Shown piece after piece: positions 1 to 10,706 of a stretch of DNA of 64,000 nt. The notes under the pieces are model-generated. The model made no database searches and was not told the DNA's origin. It saw nothing but the letters and a program-made list of their open reading frames with translations. Position numbers and translations under genes: made by a program. The stretch spans positions 22,173,024-22,237,023 of the forward strand of contig OY987231.1 in NCBI GenBank assembly GCA_963920705.1. The letters run 5' to 3'. The DNA comes from Odiellus spinosus (lineage: Eukaryota; Arthropoda; Arachnida; Opiliones; Phalangiidae). Positions within the stretch are counted from its first letter, which is position 1. Each line of letters begins with the position of its first letter.

Positions 1-307
1 TTGAATATTGCATCGCTATAAAATAAAATGCACGGGGAAAACTTTTGTATGCATTTTATTTTTAAAAAAGTAAATTATTTTGATTTATGAGTTACCGCTG
101 AAGGAAAAATATTTCGACGCGATTATTCCGGTTTTGCGTAGGAAAACGATGATATTTCCTGGATATGAATTTATATTAGAAATAAATAATAGTAGAAGGG
201 TGCTTCTAATGTAGATAATTATAACAAAAGTCTGGCACGAACTAATCGGCCTTGTTAAATATTATTTGCTCAAGTTCAAATATGTATAGGCTTAAGCCTT
301 TAAGTTC
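1..307. other. AT-rich sequence, no feature seen
   Basis: No reading frame, inverted repeat or known family was recognised here. It ends where the first word-repeat element begins. Confidence 0.5.
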
Positions 308-859
308 GATTGGGGTCGATTTGATCGAATCCCAAATGATCGAACGCTGTCTCAAATGATCGAAGGTCATATGATCGAAATTATTTGGTTTTAAAGGTAG
401 TCTCAATTGATCGAATATCATTTGATCGAAGTGTCATTTGTACGAATGCTTCCTGATCGAAATCAATTTTAGGAGGAAACTTCTAAGACTTGAAGCCCTG
501 CCCGTTTACGCTTCCCTTCCATTGGACCTAACCTAACCTAACCTAACCCAACGTAACCCAACCAAACATAGCCAAGCTTAGGCTTAAGTATTTTTTTGTA
601 CAAAAAAAACTACTTAATTAGTTCGATCATTTTAGGTTCGATCTAATGAGAATAATCCCTAAAGGATTTAGTTCTACTACAATAGTATTTTAAATACTAC
701 TACTTCGATCAATTGTAATTCGATCCAATGGACATCGATCAAATGCCACAAAAGTTAAAACGAGAATAAAATAAATTTGATCGAATTCGATTCGATCATT
801 TGAAACAAAATTTGATCGAATTCGATCAGACATTTTTCGATCTAATGGAAATAAACCAA
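308..859 (+). repeat. Word-repeat element W1, copy 1 (GATCGAA arms, CCTAA core)
   Basis: The phrase TTTGATCGAA or AAATGATCGAA recurs at irregular spacing in the left part and its complement TTCGATCAA in the right part, with a CCTAA run between. The whole 552 bp is nearly identical to 21515-22072. The two copies differ mainly by one CCTAA unit and one A in a homopolymer. No target duplication is visible here, because the right edge abuts a piece of another word-repeat family. I infer a non-autonomous mobile or recombinogenic repeat; no protein is encoded. Confidence 0.8.
526..549 (+). repeat. Telomere-like CCTAA core of W1 copy 1
   Basis: Four perfect CCTAA units followed by degenerate CCCAA and CGTAA variants. 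It matches the insect-type TTAGG telomere unit on the other strand but is far too short for a telomere. Confidence 0.85.
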
Positions 860-868
860 CTGGCACGC

Positions 869-1027
869 CGTCAGCTGAGAATCTTTTCCGCGGATAATGA
901 TTGTAATTTCCTGGCTTCTTGAAAGAACTTTAAATTTCCCTGACTTTTTAAAATATCTTAAAATTCCCTGACTTTTTTTGGTTCATTTTCAAATTCCCTG
1001 ACTTTTCCCTGGTCTGTGGCAACCCTG
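869..1027 (+). repeat. Right half of a TTCCCTGAC word-repeat element
   Basis: From GTCAGCTGAGAATC through three TTCCCTGACTTTT phrases to GGCAACCCTG this matches the right parts of 55930-56215 and 60801-61045. The left half is missing, so this is a truncated copy lying against W1. Confidence 0.7.
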
Positions 1028-2349
1028 ATAGTCTAAAGCACTGTAGGGACACTTCTGGTATTAGTATACTTCTGATTATACTTGATTATAAAGCGCGAAT
1101 ATGGCCTTAAGGAGAATTATAATATAGCGTGTTTGGAATTAACTTTAAGGAAACATACACGAATTAATTAAGTAAAAATTGTCGATTAGCTAAAAAGCTT
1201 GCATGCGCGTTAAAATAAACCTTGAACCTATATTATGCTAATTTTCTCTTAATAGATTCAATATGATTTAGAACTTAAAAAAATATATATTAACGCCCAA
1301 CGAAATATGGCCTAAATCTAAGTATTGCCTCATTTAAACAAACTTCAAAGACGAGTAACCGAATATAACCTTCTGAATTATTCAGGGTTTCAACCCATGA
1401 ATTGTTAATTTCCCTGATTTTTCTATGAATTCCATATATTTTCTAGGTTTTTAATTATAATTAAATTGTGTTTGCTAAATAATTTTAATTAAGGTTGGAT
1501 TCTTTAAAAGGCACGATACAGCCTGGGATAAAAAAGTGGCGACTCCAGGAGGGCCCAAAATATATACTAGGAATCATGTTGGAGGGGCCCCAAATTTTTG
1601 CTCTATTGCAACACTATTCGAACCAAAAATAGGTATCTCGATCAATACTGCAATCTACAATACATTAATATATATCAAGTAAAGTAGGGCAAAAATATCG
1701 AATAAAAAATGATATATAAAATCATGGGAAAAAAAAAATTGGGGGTGGGTTTTTTTTTCCTAACAGCTCGTTCATCTTTTTACAATTTTTATGCCCATGT
1801 CCCTCCTCTTCCCGCAGACGGTACGCGCGTTTTTTTCCCAGAACTAACGCGAACGTATAACGTCTAGGAGCTTTCGTAGGAATTCGAGGAGGTGCCATAA
1901 TGGTGCGTCATTAGACAAAATCAAAAAAAATATATATATATTCTTCAAAAAATAAAAAAAATAAGAATGATTCGAAGCATTATCGTTCGGCTGAAAGACA
2001 GGTCCCCCCTGCACCTTCCTAGTAAAAGCTGGAGATTTATATAATATTATTCATTCTTACTTGTCACTACAGTCAAAGGCTGTTAAATAGCGTATATTAA
2101 AGTTTATTCGAATCTCAAGTAACTTTGATTTCGAAAATGGGATGGGGCTAAAATTTCTCTTCAATCGGATGGGTGGGCAAGAAAGATAGCCGAACTAGGG
2201 CGGCTGAACATTACCGGCTCTTGCATTTCGTACCAATACGACACTACATTGTAAAACCGAAAGACGCTAGTAAAGGGTGGGTGAAACGCAAAAATTTCAT
2301 TTTTTAAATCATCCAATAAAATAACGATGCGAATGCCTCAAGCTTTTAG
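1028..2349. other. AT-rich sequence with a TTCCCTG remnant
   Basis: At 1383-1435 there is a short CAGGGTTTCAACCC segment followed by a TTTCCCTGATTTTT phrase, probably a decayed relic of the same word-repeat class. GC-richer patches near 1540-1600 and 1990-2030 show nothing I recognise. Confidence 0.4.
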
Positions 2350-2686
2350 CAGAAGCCGATGAAACCCTCCTTTGAAGTCTACTACTCTAATGTTCCATAT
2401 AGCGCTCCTCTCTGTATGGGTAAAATTCCCAATTTTACGAGATCGGAGGGGTCCTACTTCATCCCCCCTGTCTACGGAAAATTGGAAATTCTCTCTCTCC
2501 ACAAACGACGACGTTTTTTTGACGAACTCCGAGACTGCTAGAGATATTCGCTCGACGAACTCCCGCTTCGAAAATATCTACCGTTAGGAGGCGTACGAAT
2601 TGCGCTTTTTGAAACTAACCCATACAGAGAAGGGTAGACAAGACCCGAGAGTAATAGACTTCAAAGGAGGGTTTCATCGGCTTCTG
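2350..2686 (+). mobile_element. Family A miniature element (CAGAAGCC ends), copy 1
   Basis: 337-bp non-autonomous element. It begins CAGAAGCCGATGAAACCCTC and ends with the inverted form, with terminal inverted repeats of about 36 bp. A second inverted pair, CTCTCTGTATGGGT, lies just inside. It is flanked by a perfect 7-bp target duplication CTTTTAG (2343-2349 and 2687-2693). Orientation is called + when the CTCTAATGTTC arm is on the left. Short open frames on both strands are by-products of the repeat. The superfamily is uncertain: 7-bp duplications with CA...TG ends would fit P-like elements or atypical hAT elements. Confidence 0.92.
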
Positions 2687-2693
2687 CTTTTAG

Positions 2694-3770
2694 GTATTCG
2701 TGGAATTTATTACTGGCACTCTGAGGTCAGAGGTTATACCTTTATTAGTGTACAATTTCAACAGTTTTTTATTCTGAAGTAAAGCAAAGTAGTATAGTTA
2801 AAAATATATTATTCCACGTTAGGGTTAACGGAGTTTGAAATTAAAATAGGTGATCTCTGATTGGTTGCGATAATTTTAAACAACTTTCTTGTCTAACGGA
2901 AGCTCCTATATGTATTCCTTATTAGATATCGTCTGGTTAAGAGTTATCTGGTGTTTTATTGGTTAATGAATATCAAAGCGATGTAAAAACATAGCATACA
3001 CTAAAATAAACTTCATAAATTGAAGAAAAAATTTAAGGTGTACGTTTTCGAGTTAAGGTAGGCTTAGCGGAGTATGAAATTGAAAAATGATGAGCGATTT
3101 TACCCTCCCTTTATGATATTTCGGAACATAGGAATAGGTACCTTTTTAGGGTATAGAACAATCATTTTGAGACGAATTCAGGCATCCCCAAAAATAAGAG
3201 GAAAAATAATATAAATTTTAGTTCGTTTTTCATCCGTTTCGTGATAAATCAGAGTACAATTCCGATCTGGGATAGCAACTCTCTTGGAGCGAAGCTTATA
3301 GAGACAACGAGGGATAGTAAAGGGCGTAGCTTTAATCGCGTTGTTTTAAAGTAGTGGGACGGACTAAAAGCGCGCACCCCCGCGTTAAGGGAGTTAAAGG
3401 ACGTCGCCAAGCCTTCAACGATTTTTGCCAAATCTCGGTACGTAACGAAATTTGTGTGCATAAATCAGTTTGGACAGGTAGTGATTATATGAAGAGAGAG
3501 AGAGAAAGAGAAATGGTAGGGGGAAAAGGTACAAATGGGGGAAATCCCTCCATATAGCCAAGGCTTAGCTTTAGTTCGTATTATATATCAAGCTTTTCAT
3601 TTTTAGTCACACCTCAAATTCCCATCAGTGGTGGATGTAGCTCTTATATTGTCCTAGAATGTGGAAAAAGACGAAATGTCTCCAGTCTCACAAAAATTAA
3701 ACTTAAATCCAAAAAACTTGTAAAAAGGACAATTCTATTATAAAGTTTACAAAAAAACATTAAAATCCTA
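2694..3770. other. AT-rich sequence with an internal short duplication
   Basis: A motif reading TTARCGGAGTWTGAAATT occurs at about 2826 and again at about 3066, the second with TAGGCTTAGCGG at 3059. A GA-rich run lies at 3490-3515. No gene was recognised. Confidence 0.4.
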
Positions 3771-3912
3771 TACATAGTTTTCAATAAAGTAGGAAATTAG
3801 CTTTCATTTCATTATTAGCGCAGTTCAGAACAGATCAGTTCCAAAACTTAACTTCTAACCTTTCGCTCCGATTTAGTTTGCGCTCACAATAGTTGGCAAC
3901 ACTGCGGGAACT
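3771..3912 (-). mobile_element. Decayed relative of the TA-bounded element at 63543
   Basis: Starts TACATAGTTTTCA and contains CAGTTCAGAACAGATCAGTT and GTTGGCAACA, matching the reverse complement of 63543-63744 with internal deletions. The second terminal repeat is not visible, so the copy is truncated or degraded. Confidence 0.65.
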
Positions 3913-4823
3913 AAAAAATCTAAATAAAGGTCTAGCCTCACAAGAATTTCAAAGTAAAAATGACACCATTGTTCAAAAACTAGCATCTAGGGTGTCTCTT
4001 CTCTTATAGCCTTGAGCATCTTGTTTAAATCTCTCGGCTCCGAGTTCAGCTTCGCTCTTTCTCTCTCCTCTGAATTTCTCTCAGTTGCGGGTCGAGTGTA
4101 CTTGTCCCTAGTACAGCCGCAATATCCCCCCATATAGTATTCAATCACTTATTACATATTCTAGCGAAGTATGGCTGGTAACGCCCGGATTTCGACCCGA
4201 GCTTGTATAATGTTCGTAAAAAGCATCACTCAACCGCGAGCAACATGAACACGCTTTGTGTTGAAATGATTTACAAATAATATATTCCTATATTCGTGTA
4301 CACATATACATATACATCTTATCAATCGCGCTGGATACGTTTAAACATGATCATGCGCAGTGTAGTATTCAGATATTTACGAATAGACATTTTACATATT
4401 CCATAGAGAGTAGGAGTGTTTCTACAGGTCTGATAAGCTATATTAGGGCCATTATCTTAATATATAAAGATAATAAACAAAATTTTGCCTTGATAAGCGT
4501 CCTCTAACGGCAAACAGGGTTTGATGAGTTATATTTGATTGTAAAAAAATTTCAGAATCACGAGAAGCTAATTTCGATGTAAATTATGGCTATTAACAAT
4601 GAACACCTACCTTAATATATAAATATGAATAATAAAACTTGGCCTTAATAAGCGTCCTCTAACGGCAAACGATGGATAGCATCGAATATAACCATAGAAA
4701 TCGCCTTTTCCCATTCAGGAAAAATTGCCTTGAGATCCAAATTGGATAATCCAAACTGAATTCGTCCAAAATAGACCAAATAACTTGGACCGAAATTTAA
4801 ATAATTTTGATCGATCAAGGTAG

Positions 4824-4899
4824 GAATTAAGTCTTTTCACGAAAGAGACGGCGTGAAAGCAACAATATCACGTGCCAGAAAGCGTGGGAATCAACTGTA
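4824..4899 (+). repeat. Family K dispersed core
   Basis: Contains TTTTCACGAAAGAGACGGCG, then GCAACAATATCACGTGCCAG and GCGTGGGAATCAACTGTA. The reverse complement at 50231-50309 matches throughout, and shorter matches lie at 6421-6464, 35021-35060 and 55131-55187. Confidence 0.6.
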
Positions 4900-5090
4900 G
4901 GCCAGAATAATAGCCACTTGACCAAATGTCGAAAAAAATCTTTAAATTCTACATTTAAATTGAGAGAGAAATTGATGACAACGTCACTTTAAAATAAAAT
5001 ATCATAAGAACGGTGTAATCAAAAGAGAATAAAAAGCTTAACATCTGGCAAAGAAATAAATCTCATACGTGGCAGTGATAAAAGTATAAG

Positions 5091-5140
5091 ACTAAGGCGG
5101 ATTAATACCTAATACCTAAACTTCATAAAGATAAAAATAG
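5091..5140 (-). repeat. Family J dispersed core
   Basis: On the minus strand it reads TCTTTATGAAGTTTAG then TATTAATCCGCC, the hallmark shared with about eleven other sites in the window. Confidence 0.55.
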
Positions 5141-5497
5141 TTTTGGCAACTTATATGTGTAGAAAAAATAATATATTTCTTATATAAGAATCAAAAGCTG
5201 GCGACATTTAATTTGGACAGCACCCTTAGGGGTTATTACTAAAAACCAAATCTTTAAATTAAGGCGAGCATTGATATCTTTTGAGAATCTTCCGGAATAA
5301 TAATTTCATCCAATTCAATAACCTTTCTAAGAATCCCCTCCTATTAATAAAAAAAAACGTTGCAAATCAATTTTTTTTTGTTACATGGGTCTGTACAGAG
5401 TGCATAGAAATTTTATTTAAGATGTAATAGATTTGTAGAATAAATTAAATTGATATTAATGTGAGTAGACCTATAATATACAATATTTATTACAAGA

Positions 5498-6110
5498 ACT
5501 AGCCTTACAAGGCTAAAATTGACAAATCAATTTGTCTGGACACTAGCCTTACAACGAAATCAATAGCCAATTGACAAATCAATTTGTCTGGACACTAGCC
5601 TTACAACGAAATCAATAGCCAATTGACAAATCAATTTGTCTGGACACTAGCCTTACAACGAAATCAATAGCCAATTGACAAATCAATTTGTCTGGACACT
5701 AGCCTTACAACGAAATCAATAGCCAATTGACAAATCAATTTGTCTGGACACTAGCCTTACAACGAAATCAATAGCCAATTGACAAATCAATTTGTCTGGA
5801 CACTAGCCTTACAACGAAATCAATAGCCAATTGACAAATCAATTTGTCTGGACACTTGCCTTACAACGAAATCAATAGCCAATTGACAAATCAATTTGTC
5901 TGGACACTAGCCTTACAACGAAATCAATAGCCAATTGACAAATCAATTGGTCTGAACACTAGCCTTACAACGAAATCAATAGCCAATTGACAAATCAATT
6001 GGTCTGGACACTAGCCTTACAACGAAATCAATAGCCAATTGACAAATCAATTTGTCTGGACACTAGCCTTACAACGAAATCAATAGCCAATTGACAAATC
6101 AATTTGCCTG
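5498..6110 (+). repeat. Tandem array, 52-bp unit, about 12 copies
   Basis: Eleven units of 52 bp begin ACTAGCCTTACAACG at 5542, 5594, 5646 and so on to 6062, preceded by one shorter variant of 44 bp. The units are almost identical; rare changes are ACTTGCC at 5854 and TTGGTCTG near 5948 and 6000. Each unit contains GACAAATCAATTTGTC, a perfect 7-bp stem with a 2-base loop. The last unit breaks off at 6110. Confidence 0.97.
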
Positions 6111-6253
6111 GTGGCGAACTTTGGAGAGTACCATTGGACAGCGCTAAACCTTCGATTAATAATCCTAGCGGGGAAATTGGGACTATATAACCGCGTTCAT
6201 ACTAGGCCTTGTAATCGATTTAAAGCGTTTAAAAACGTTTCGTTAGAGTCTTG

Positions 6254-6300
6254 TGAAACTGCTTCGGGAACCAGTTTCATACCGATTCGTTTTCAACAAC
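6254..6300 (+). repeat. Family L dispersed segment
   Basis: GAAACTGCTTCGGGAACCAG followed by TTTC-TACCGATTCG and TTTCAACAAC is repeated almost exactly, inverted, at 62611-62657. Confidence 0.7.
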
Positions 6301-6420
6301 CAGGTGATTTGAATATCGATTTGTTTTTACCATTTAGTGTGACCGTAGCTATCCAGCGCTAAAATTTAATTTAGTGGAGAACTTTGGAGACTAGCAGTGA
6401 AGCCAATTAACGAGGGGTTT

Positions 6421-6464
6421 CATTTCGCGCAGTCTCTTTCGTGAAAGTACACGTAATTCAGTAA
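6421..6464 (-). repeat. Family K dispersed core
   Basis: CGCGCAGTCTCTTTCGTGAA followed by AGTAC, the inverted form of the K core at 4824-4899. Confidence 0.5.
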
Positions 6465-6815
6465 AACATCGTTAATCACGTCATGAAGTGGAAAAAATTA
6501 AATTTAAATATTTTTGGACATTTTAATGATGGGTCAAAAATATCGAAATCGAGCATTATTTTACTTTAACCTTAATCTCAAGTTTATCATCTTGATATTA
6601 ATCTTATTTCAATAATTATTTCATAAATATGAAAATATTAGAATCTAGAAGAGGGGAAATTTGGAGGACCAGGTTGTTTTATAGCGTGGATATAAGGGTA
6701 AGATCCTTGAGAATAAATTAACGTATAAAAAACATTTAAGACAATCAGATTAAATCCGATTTGCTGAAATGAAATATGTTTCCTATATTTTGAATTACAC
6801 TCGGAATTTTAAGAT

Positions 6816-7182
6816 TTAAAGGGAAACTGAATTGTATAATTAACAAATATATAAATATGATAAGAAACTGTCAAGTTTTGCGTATCAAATATGCTAATTT
6901 GTCTAATTTATTCATATCCGTGTTTATGTTTTAATTATAGTCATTAGATTTAAAAACAAACTTTCTAGAATTCGGAAAAAGGGTTAAGAAAATTGGCACA
7001 AAAGATTTAGAATAGTGTTAAGGTCAGGAAAAGGTTAAAAATCATGTAAAAAGCTCTGAGAAATTTGGTTTTTAAAGGTATTTTAAAACTCATATTTTAG
7101 GAATTGTGATCTTTTGGTCGTGGAATTTGATTCGACAAACCCCGTCCATATTAAGGTAAGTTACAGTTCATTATCCCTTTAA
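6816..7182. mobile_element. TTAA-bounded miniature element
   Basis: 367 bp between TTAA at 6816-6819 and TTAA at 7179-7182. The ends are similar inverted repeats: TTAAAGGGAAACTGAATTGT on the left and, on the opposite strand, TTAAAGGGATAATGAACTGT on the right. TTAA duplication points to a piggyBac-like or Kolobok-like mobiliser. No transposase is present. Confidence 0.65.
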
Positions 7183-9726
7183 GAAATTCAGATTTTTCTG
7201 TTGTATAGGCGCGAGGCCCAAAAGAGGCGTCGCCTTAAGATCTCTAGTAATCCGATCACGTGCCTCGAAACAAACTTATAATATTTTTCTCTCCCTTTTT
7301 TCCGCGAGAGTTCTGGTATTCTTTTTCAAGTCGAAAAAGCACAAATCTATATATAAAAACCAGGCCGAGATTTCAATAAAAACAAGGCTAGAACGCCTTA
7401 TTTTCAATCTTAAAAGAAAGAAATAAAAGTATGATTTGGGTTTGAAAGCGGTGTCAACTCCGATTGGTTCTTATAACTAAAATATATAACTTTTTCTTCA
7501 CGAGCTTTCATTCTCGCGCGCTTTTCCCACCTCCCTACCCTTCTCCTCCCTTTTCTGAAACAAAACGTGCTTGGCAAAATAAAACCTGACTAAACTACGA
7601 ATGAAGAACGAATCAATTGAAATCGGTAGCGCGTGAGATACCGAGCGAATTTGGTTACAAAGGTAAGATATATCGAGGTGGTTATACTTCGCACGCGCTA
7701 TAAATTCAAACTGAAAACCATTTCTAAATGCCCCGCCTCGAGCGCGTGAGACTGACGCCATCTAGCGAACGTAACTTAAAGAATAAATAGAAAAATACCA
7801 TCTCTATGGCAAATCCGGTTAATCTCCAAACTCACGGCGAAGACTCGAGACTTTTTTTCTCTTTTTCCTATATACCTTTTTAACTTATTATGCGCATAAA
7901 TATCATACATCATTTTTAGGGCACGCCGTCGCTTTATAGGGCTATATCTACTATCTTACGAAGTGTCAAAATATTTCTTAAGCTTTTAATAAAATACTAT
8001 TTTAAAAGGAAAATTTACTTCAGTTTTTTCCTTCCAAATTTTAAAATCTTGATCTGTATTTTAATATAATTGAATATTTTGAAAATTAAATTGTTTATTG
8101 ATATTCAAATTAAGTAAATTAATTAATAATTAAAATTAAACTGATTTAAAATAAATTTTTGGGATTTTTTTTTTATAAAAAAAATGTAATTTTTGGTTTT
8201 TAATTTAAATATTTAAAGAAATTTTGGTTATAAGCAGTTAAATTATATACTACCTACCAAATTATACTTAAAAATGGTAAGGTAGTACCACTACCTAGCT
8301 TAAATAGGTTGTGTATATAATTTAAAAAATATTTCCCAAAAGATAAGGTCGAGTTTTTGTAGAAGAAAAAAAAAGTAAAAAAAACTTTTCTACGAATGTT
8401 ACGAGTTTCGAATAACTAAATTTTCATTTAGATATTTAGACACAAGGGTGCCAAATTGCGCGTAGCTCCGAGCTACATGTACCCCCTTTCGACAAGCAAT
8501 TTCGCAAAGATTTCCAAATTTCAAAGATATTTATCTTTGATATATTTTAAATTTAACTGCGGGCTTATGCCAAAGTAATAAAAATTTAAAATGATATTAA
8601 AAATATTAATAAATCAATAAGTTTGGTAATTTTCCAATCAGGAGATAATAAAGATAGAGTCCTGGGTTAAGACCAGTTTGGATGGGAGCCCATAACACGT
8701 ATGGGCGACACAAATTGGGGCGTTTTAAATTGGGAGCTCATTTAGCCTCAAAATTCGAGTGTTTGTTTAAAGCCAAAGGTGAAATAGGGTCAAAACTGAA
8801 GCCCCCACGCACTTTTGGATGGAGCACTGGTTCCTGCGCCTGGCATCCATGCCCAAAGGACCCAGCAACTGCACTGAAATTTTTACAAGTTCTTCCCAGA
8901 TTTTCCTACGTTTTACCGTGTTTTACAGGCAACTTTCCTAAATTTTTCATGTGTCAATTTTTAAATAAATGAACATTGCCTGACACTTTACGTCAAATTG
9001 GAAGTTCTTCAAAAACGCGCCAATTTAGAAGATATAAAATTTTAAATATATTTTAAATAATATTGAAAAGCCTAAAATATAAATGGTAATAGCACCTTTT
9101 TTTGGCACTTTCTTCTGGCTAACCATGAAGCCAACAACACAGGGATGCTTATCAGATTATTTTCATCTAAATCATTAGTGTTTCAGTTCAAATATTATTT
9201 TATTCTTGTTTAATAAAGTATTAATCAGGTAACAGATAGTAAAAACGTAATTTAAAAATCATTTGATACCAAAATAAAAATAATTCCAAAAACCAAATAA
9301 TGTTTCGCTTGATAAGATAATTGCAGTATTTATAAAAATGACAAAAAAAATCATAGTAACATGGATACGAGCCCACTTTTAACCACAAAAATGAAAATGA
9401 TAGCGCAAATCTAACGGTAAACTTTTGTATACGTCATACGCTTAATATGGCATTACAGCCAATTGTGGTTTGAAAGGCTGCAGAACGAAAGGAGATAAAA
9501 CTTCATAGATAAATTTAATGATGTTTATAATAATGCATTTTATTATCACTACTATTCAATCTATTGGTTGAAATTCAGCGAACACTATAACATTTACGAT
9601 AGATGTAACAATAGAGTGGAACCCTAATATTTTCTCAAGGGCTAAATAATAGGTTCTTTATGAGATAACCTCAAAAGAAAGTGAGGCCATTTTTAAGATA
9701 ACCGATCATATGTAGTAAAAATTATC
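7183..9726. other. AT-rich sequence, no confident feature
   Basis: A GC-richer patch at 7200-7330 and a 96-codon frame at 8682-8972 (plus strand) were inspected. The predicted peptide resembles nothing I know and has no domain signature. Confidence 0.4.
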
Positions 9727-10170
9727 TTAAAGGGAGGATGCAACCTAACAACAAGTGATTTTTTATCGATTCCTTATTGTTTAAATAGGCCTAATCCACT
9801 AGTGAAAAAATTTACAAACAAATATTAAACTAGAAATAAATTTAAAACTTACCCTGAAAATAGGCTTAGTGGGATTCATGGAGCTCCTGATTTCCTCGCG
9901 TGTAAGGTCTAGCGACCAATCGCGCGCGACGTAAGTCTCGTGGAGATCTCGCGTGAATGACGGGCCTTCGCTCATTGGTCGCTAGACCTTACACGGACGC
10001 GATTCAGGATCTCCACGAATCCCGCTAAGCCTATTTTCAGGGTAAGTTTTAAATTTATTTCTAGTTTAATATTTGTATTGTAAACTCTTTATCGATGGAT
10101 TAGGCCTATTTAAACGATAAGGATTCGATAAAAAAAAATCACTTGTAATTAGGTTGCATTCTCCCTTTAA
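9727..10170. mobile_element. TTAA-bounded palindromic element B, copy 1
   Basis: 444 bp including the TTAA at both ends. The left end reads TTAAAGGGAGGATGCAACCT and the right end is the inverse of TTAAAGGGAGAATGCAACCT. The two halves are inverted copies almost throughout, including CTTACCCTGAAAATAGGCTT and ATTGGTCGCTAGACCTTACA, so a single strand could fold into a hairpin of about 200 bp. A near-identical copy in opposite orientation lies at 54591-55031. TTAA duplication suggests a piggyBac-like mobiliser. Confidence 0.92.
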
Positions 10171-10706
10171 AGGTGGGATGAAATTAATTTAATTTCACTT
10201 TTAATTAATTTCATTTCCATAAAATTAAATAAAAATTATAATAGGCTTAGCAAAGTTATTATTTTTAAATAGAACAGAGCTAGATTAATTTTAATTATGG
10301 GTTTCTCTATAACGAATCATTAGTCCACCCCATATCGAGTTTTACCCCCTAAAACCTTTTGAAATCACAACAAATTGACTCTAATAGGGTTTTTTTTGGG
10401 CCATTAACGTCAAATTCTGAGCCCATGGAAGATTATGGGCCCATGCAATTGAAATAAAAGTATATACCCCAATAAAACCATTTGAAAACCAAAAAATTGG
10501 CTCGAATAGGGTCTTTCTGGGCCCCCTAACGACAAATTCTGAGCCTATCTAAGTTTATTTATGGGCAATTGTAATCGGGCTCACCCTATAATTGATCTAA
10601 TTGGATCATACGCGCTGAGATGGGCGCCATTTTCGTCCCAATATTAAGTAAAATTAATATGGAAAACTAAAAAATTCATTTTTTTTCCACTTCAATCTCC
10701 CTTTAA
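10167..10706. mobile_element. Second TTAA element, sharing a TTAA with element B
   Basis: The left end is TTAAAGGTGGGATGAAAT, beginning in the same TTAA that closes the preceding element. The right end, on the opposite strand, is TTAAAGGGAGATTGAAGT. It carries TAGGCTTAG at 10242 and an imperfect tandem duplication of about 125 bp. The terminal match is imperfect, so confidence is moderate. Confidence 0.55.
10336..10575 (+). repeat. Imperfect ~125-bp tandem duplication
   Basis: Two diverged copies, each running from a TACCCC-AAAACC segment through AATAGGGT to CAAATTCTGAGCC and ATGGGC (about 10336-10444 and 10461-10575). Confidence 0.6.

Larger units (their letters stand above)
3913..5497. other. 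AT-rich sequence with short dispersed motifs
   Basis: GCGTCCTCTAACGGCAAAC occurs twice, near 4498 and 4652, about 155 bp apart; a weaker relative is at 39925-39955. Other recognisable segments (4824-4899 and 5091-5140) are listed separately. Confidence 0.45.
6111..6815. other. Sequence after the 52-bp array; contains dispersed families L and K
   Basis: AACTTTGGAGA occurs near 6117 and 6377. An 83-codon frame begins at 6111 but ends in repeat-derived sequence and is not convincing as a gene. Confidence 0.4.

Noticed and set aside
526-549. Chromosome end or true telomere
   Set aside because: Only four or five units, internal to a dispersed element, with ordinary sequence on both sides.
5498-6110. 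CRISPR array
   Set aside because: The 52-bp units are identical throughout, with no unique spacers, and the window is eukaryotic in character.
8682-8972. 96-codon plus-strand frame
   Set aside because: No recognisable domain, no homologous segment in the window, and length within what chance could give.
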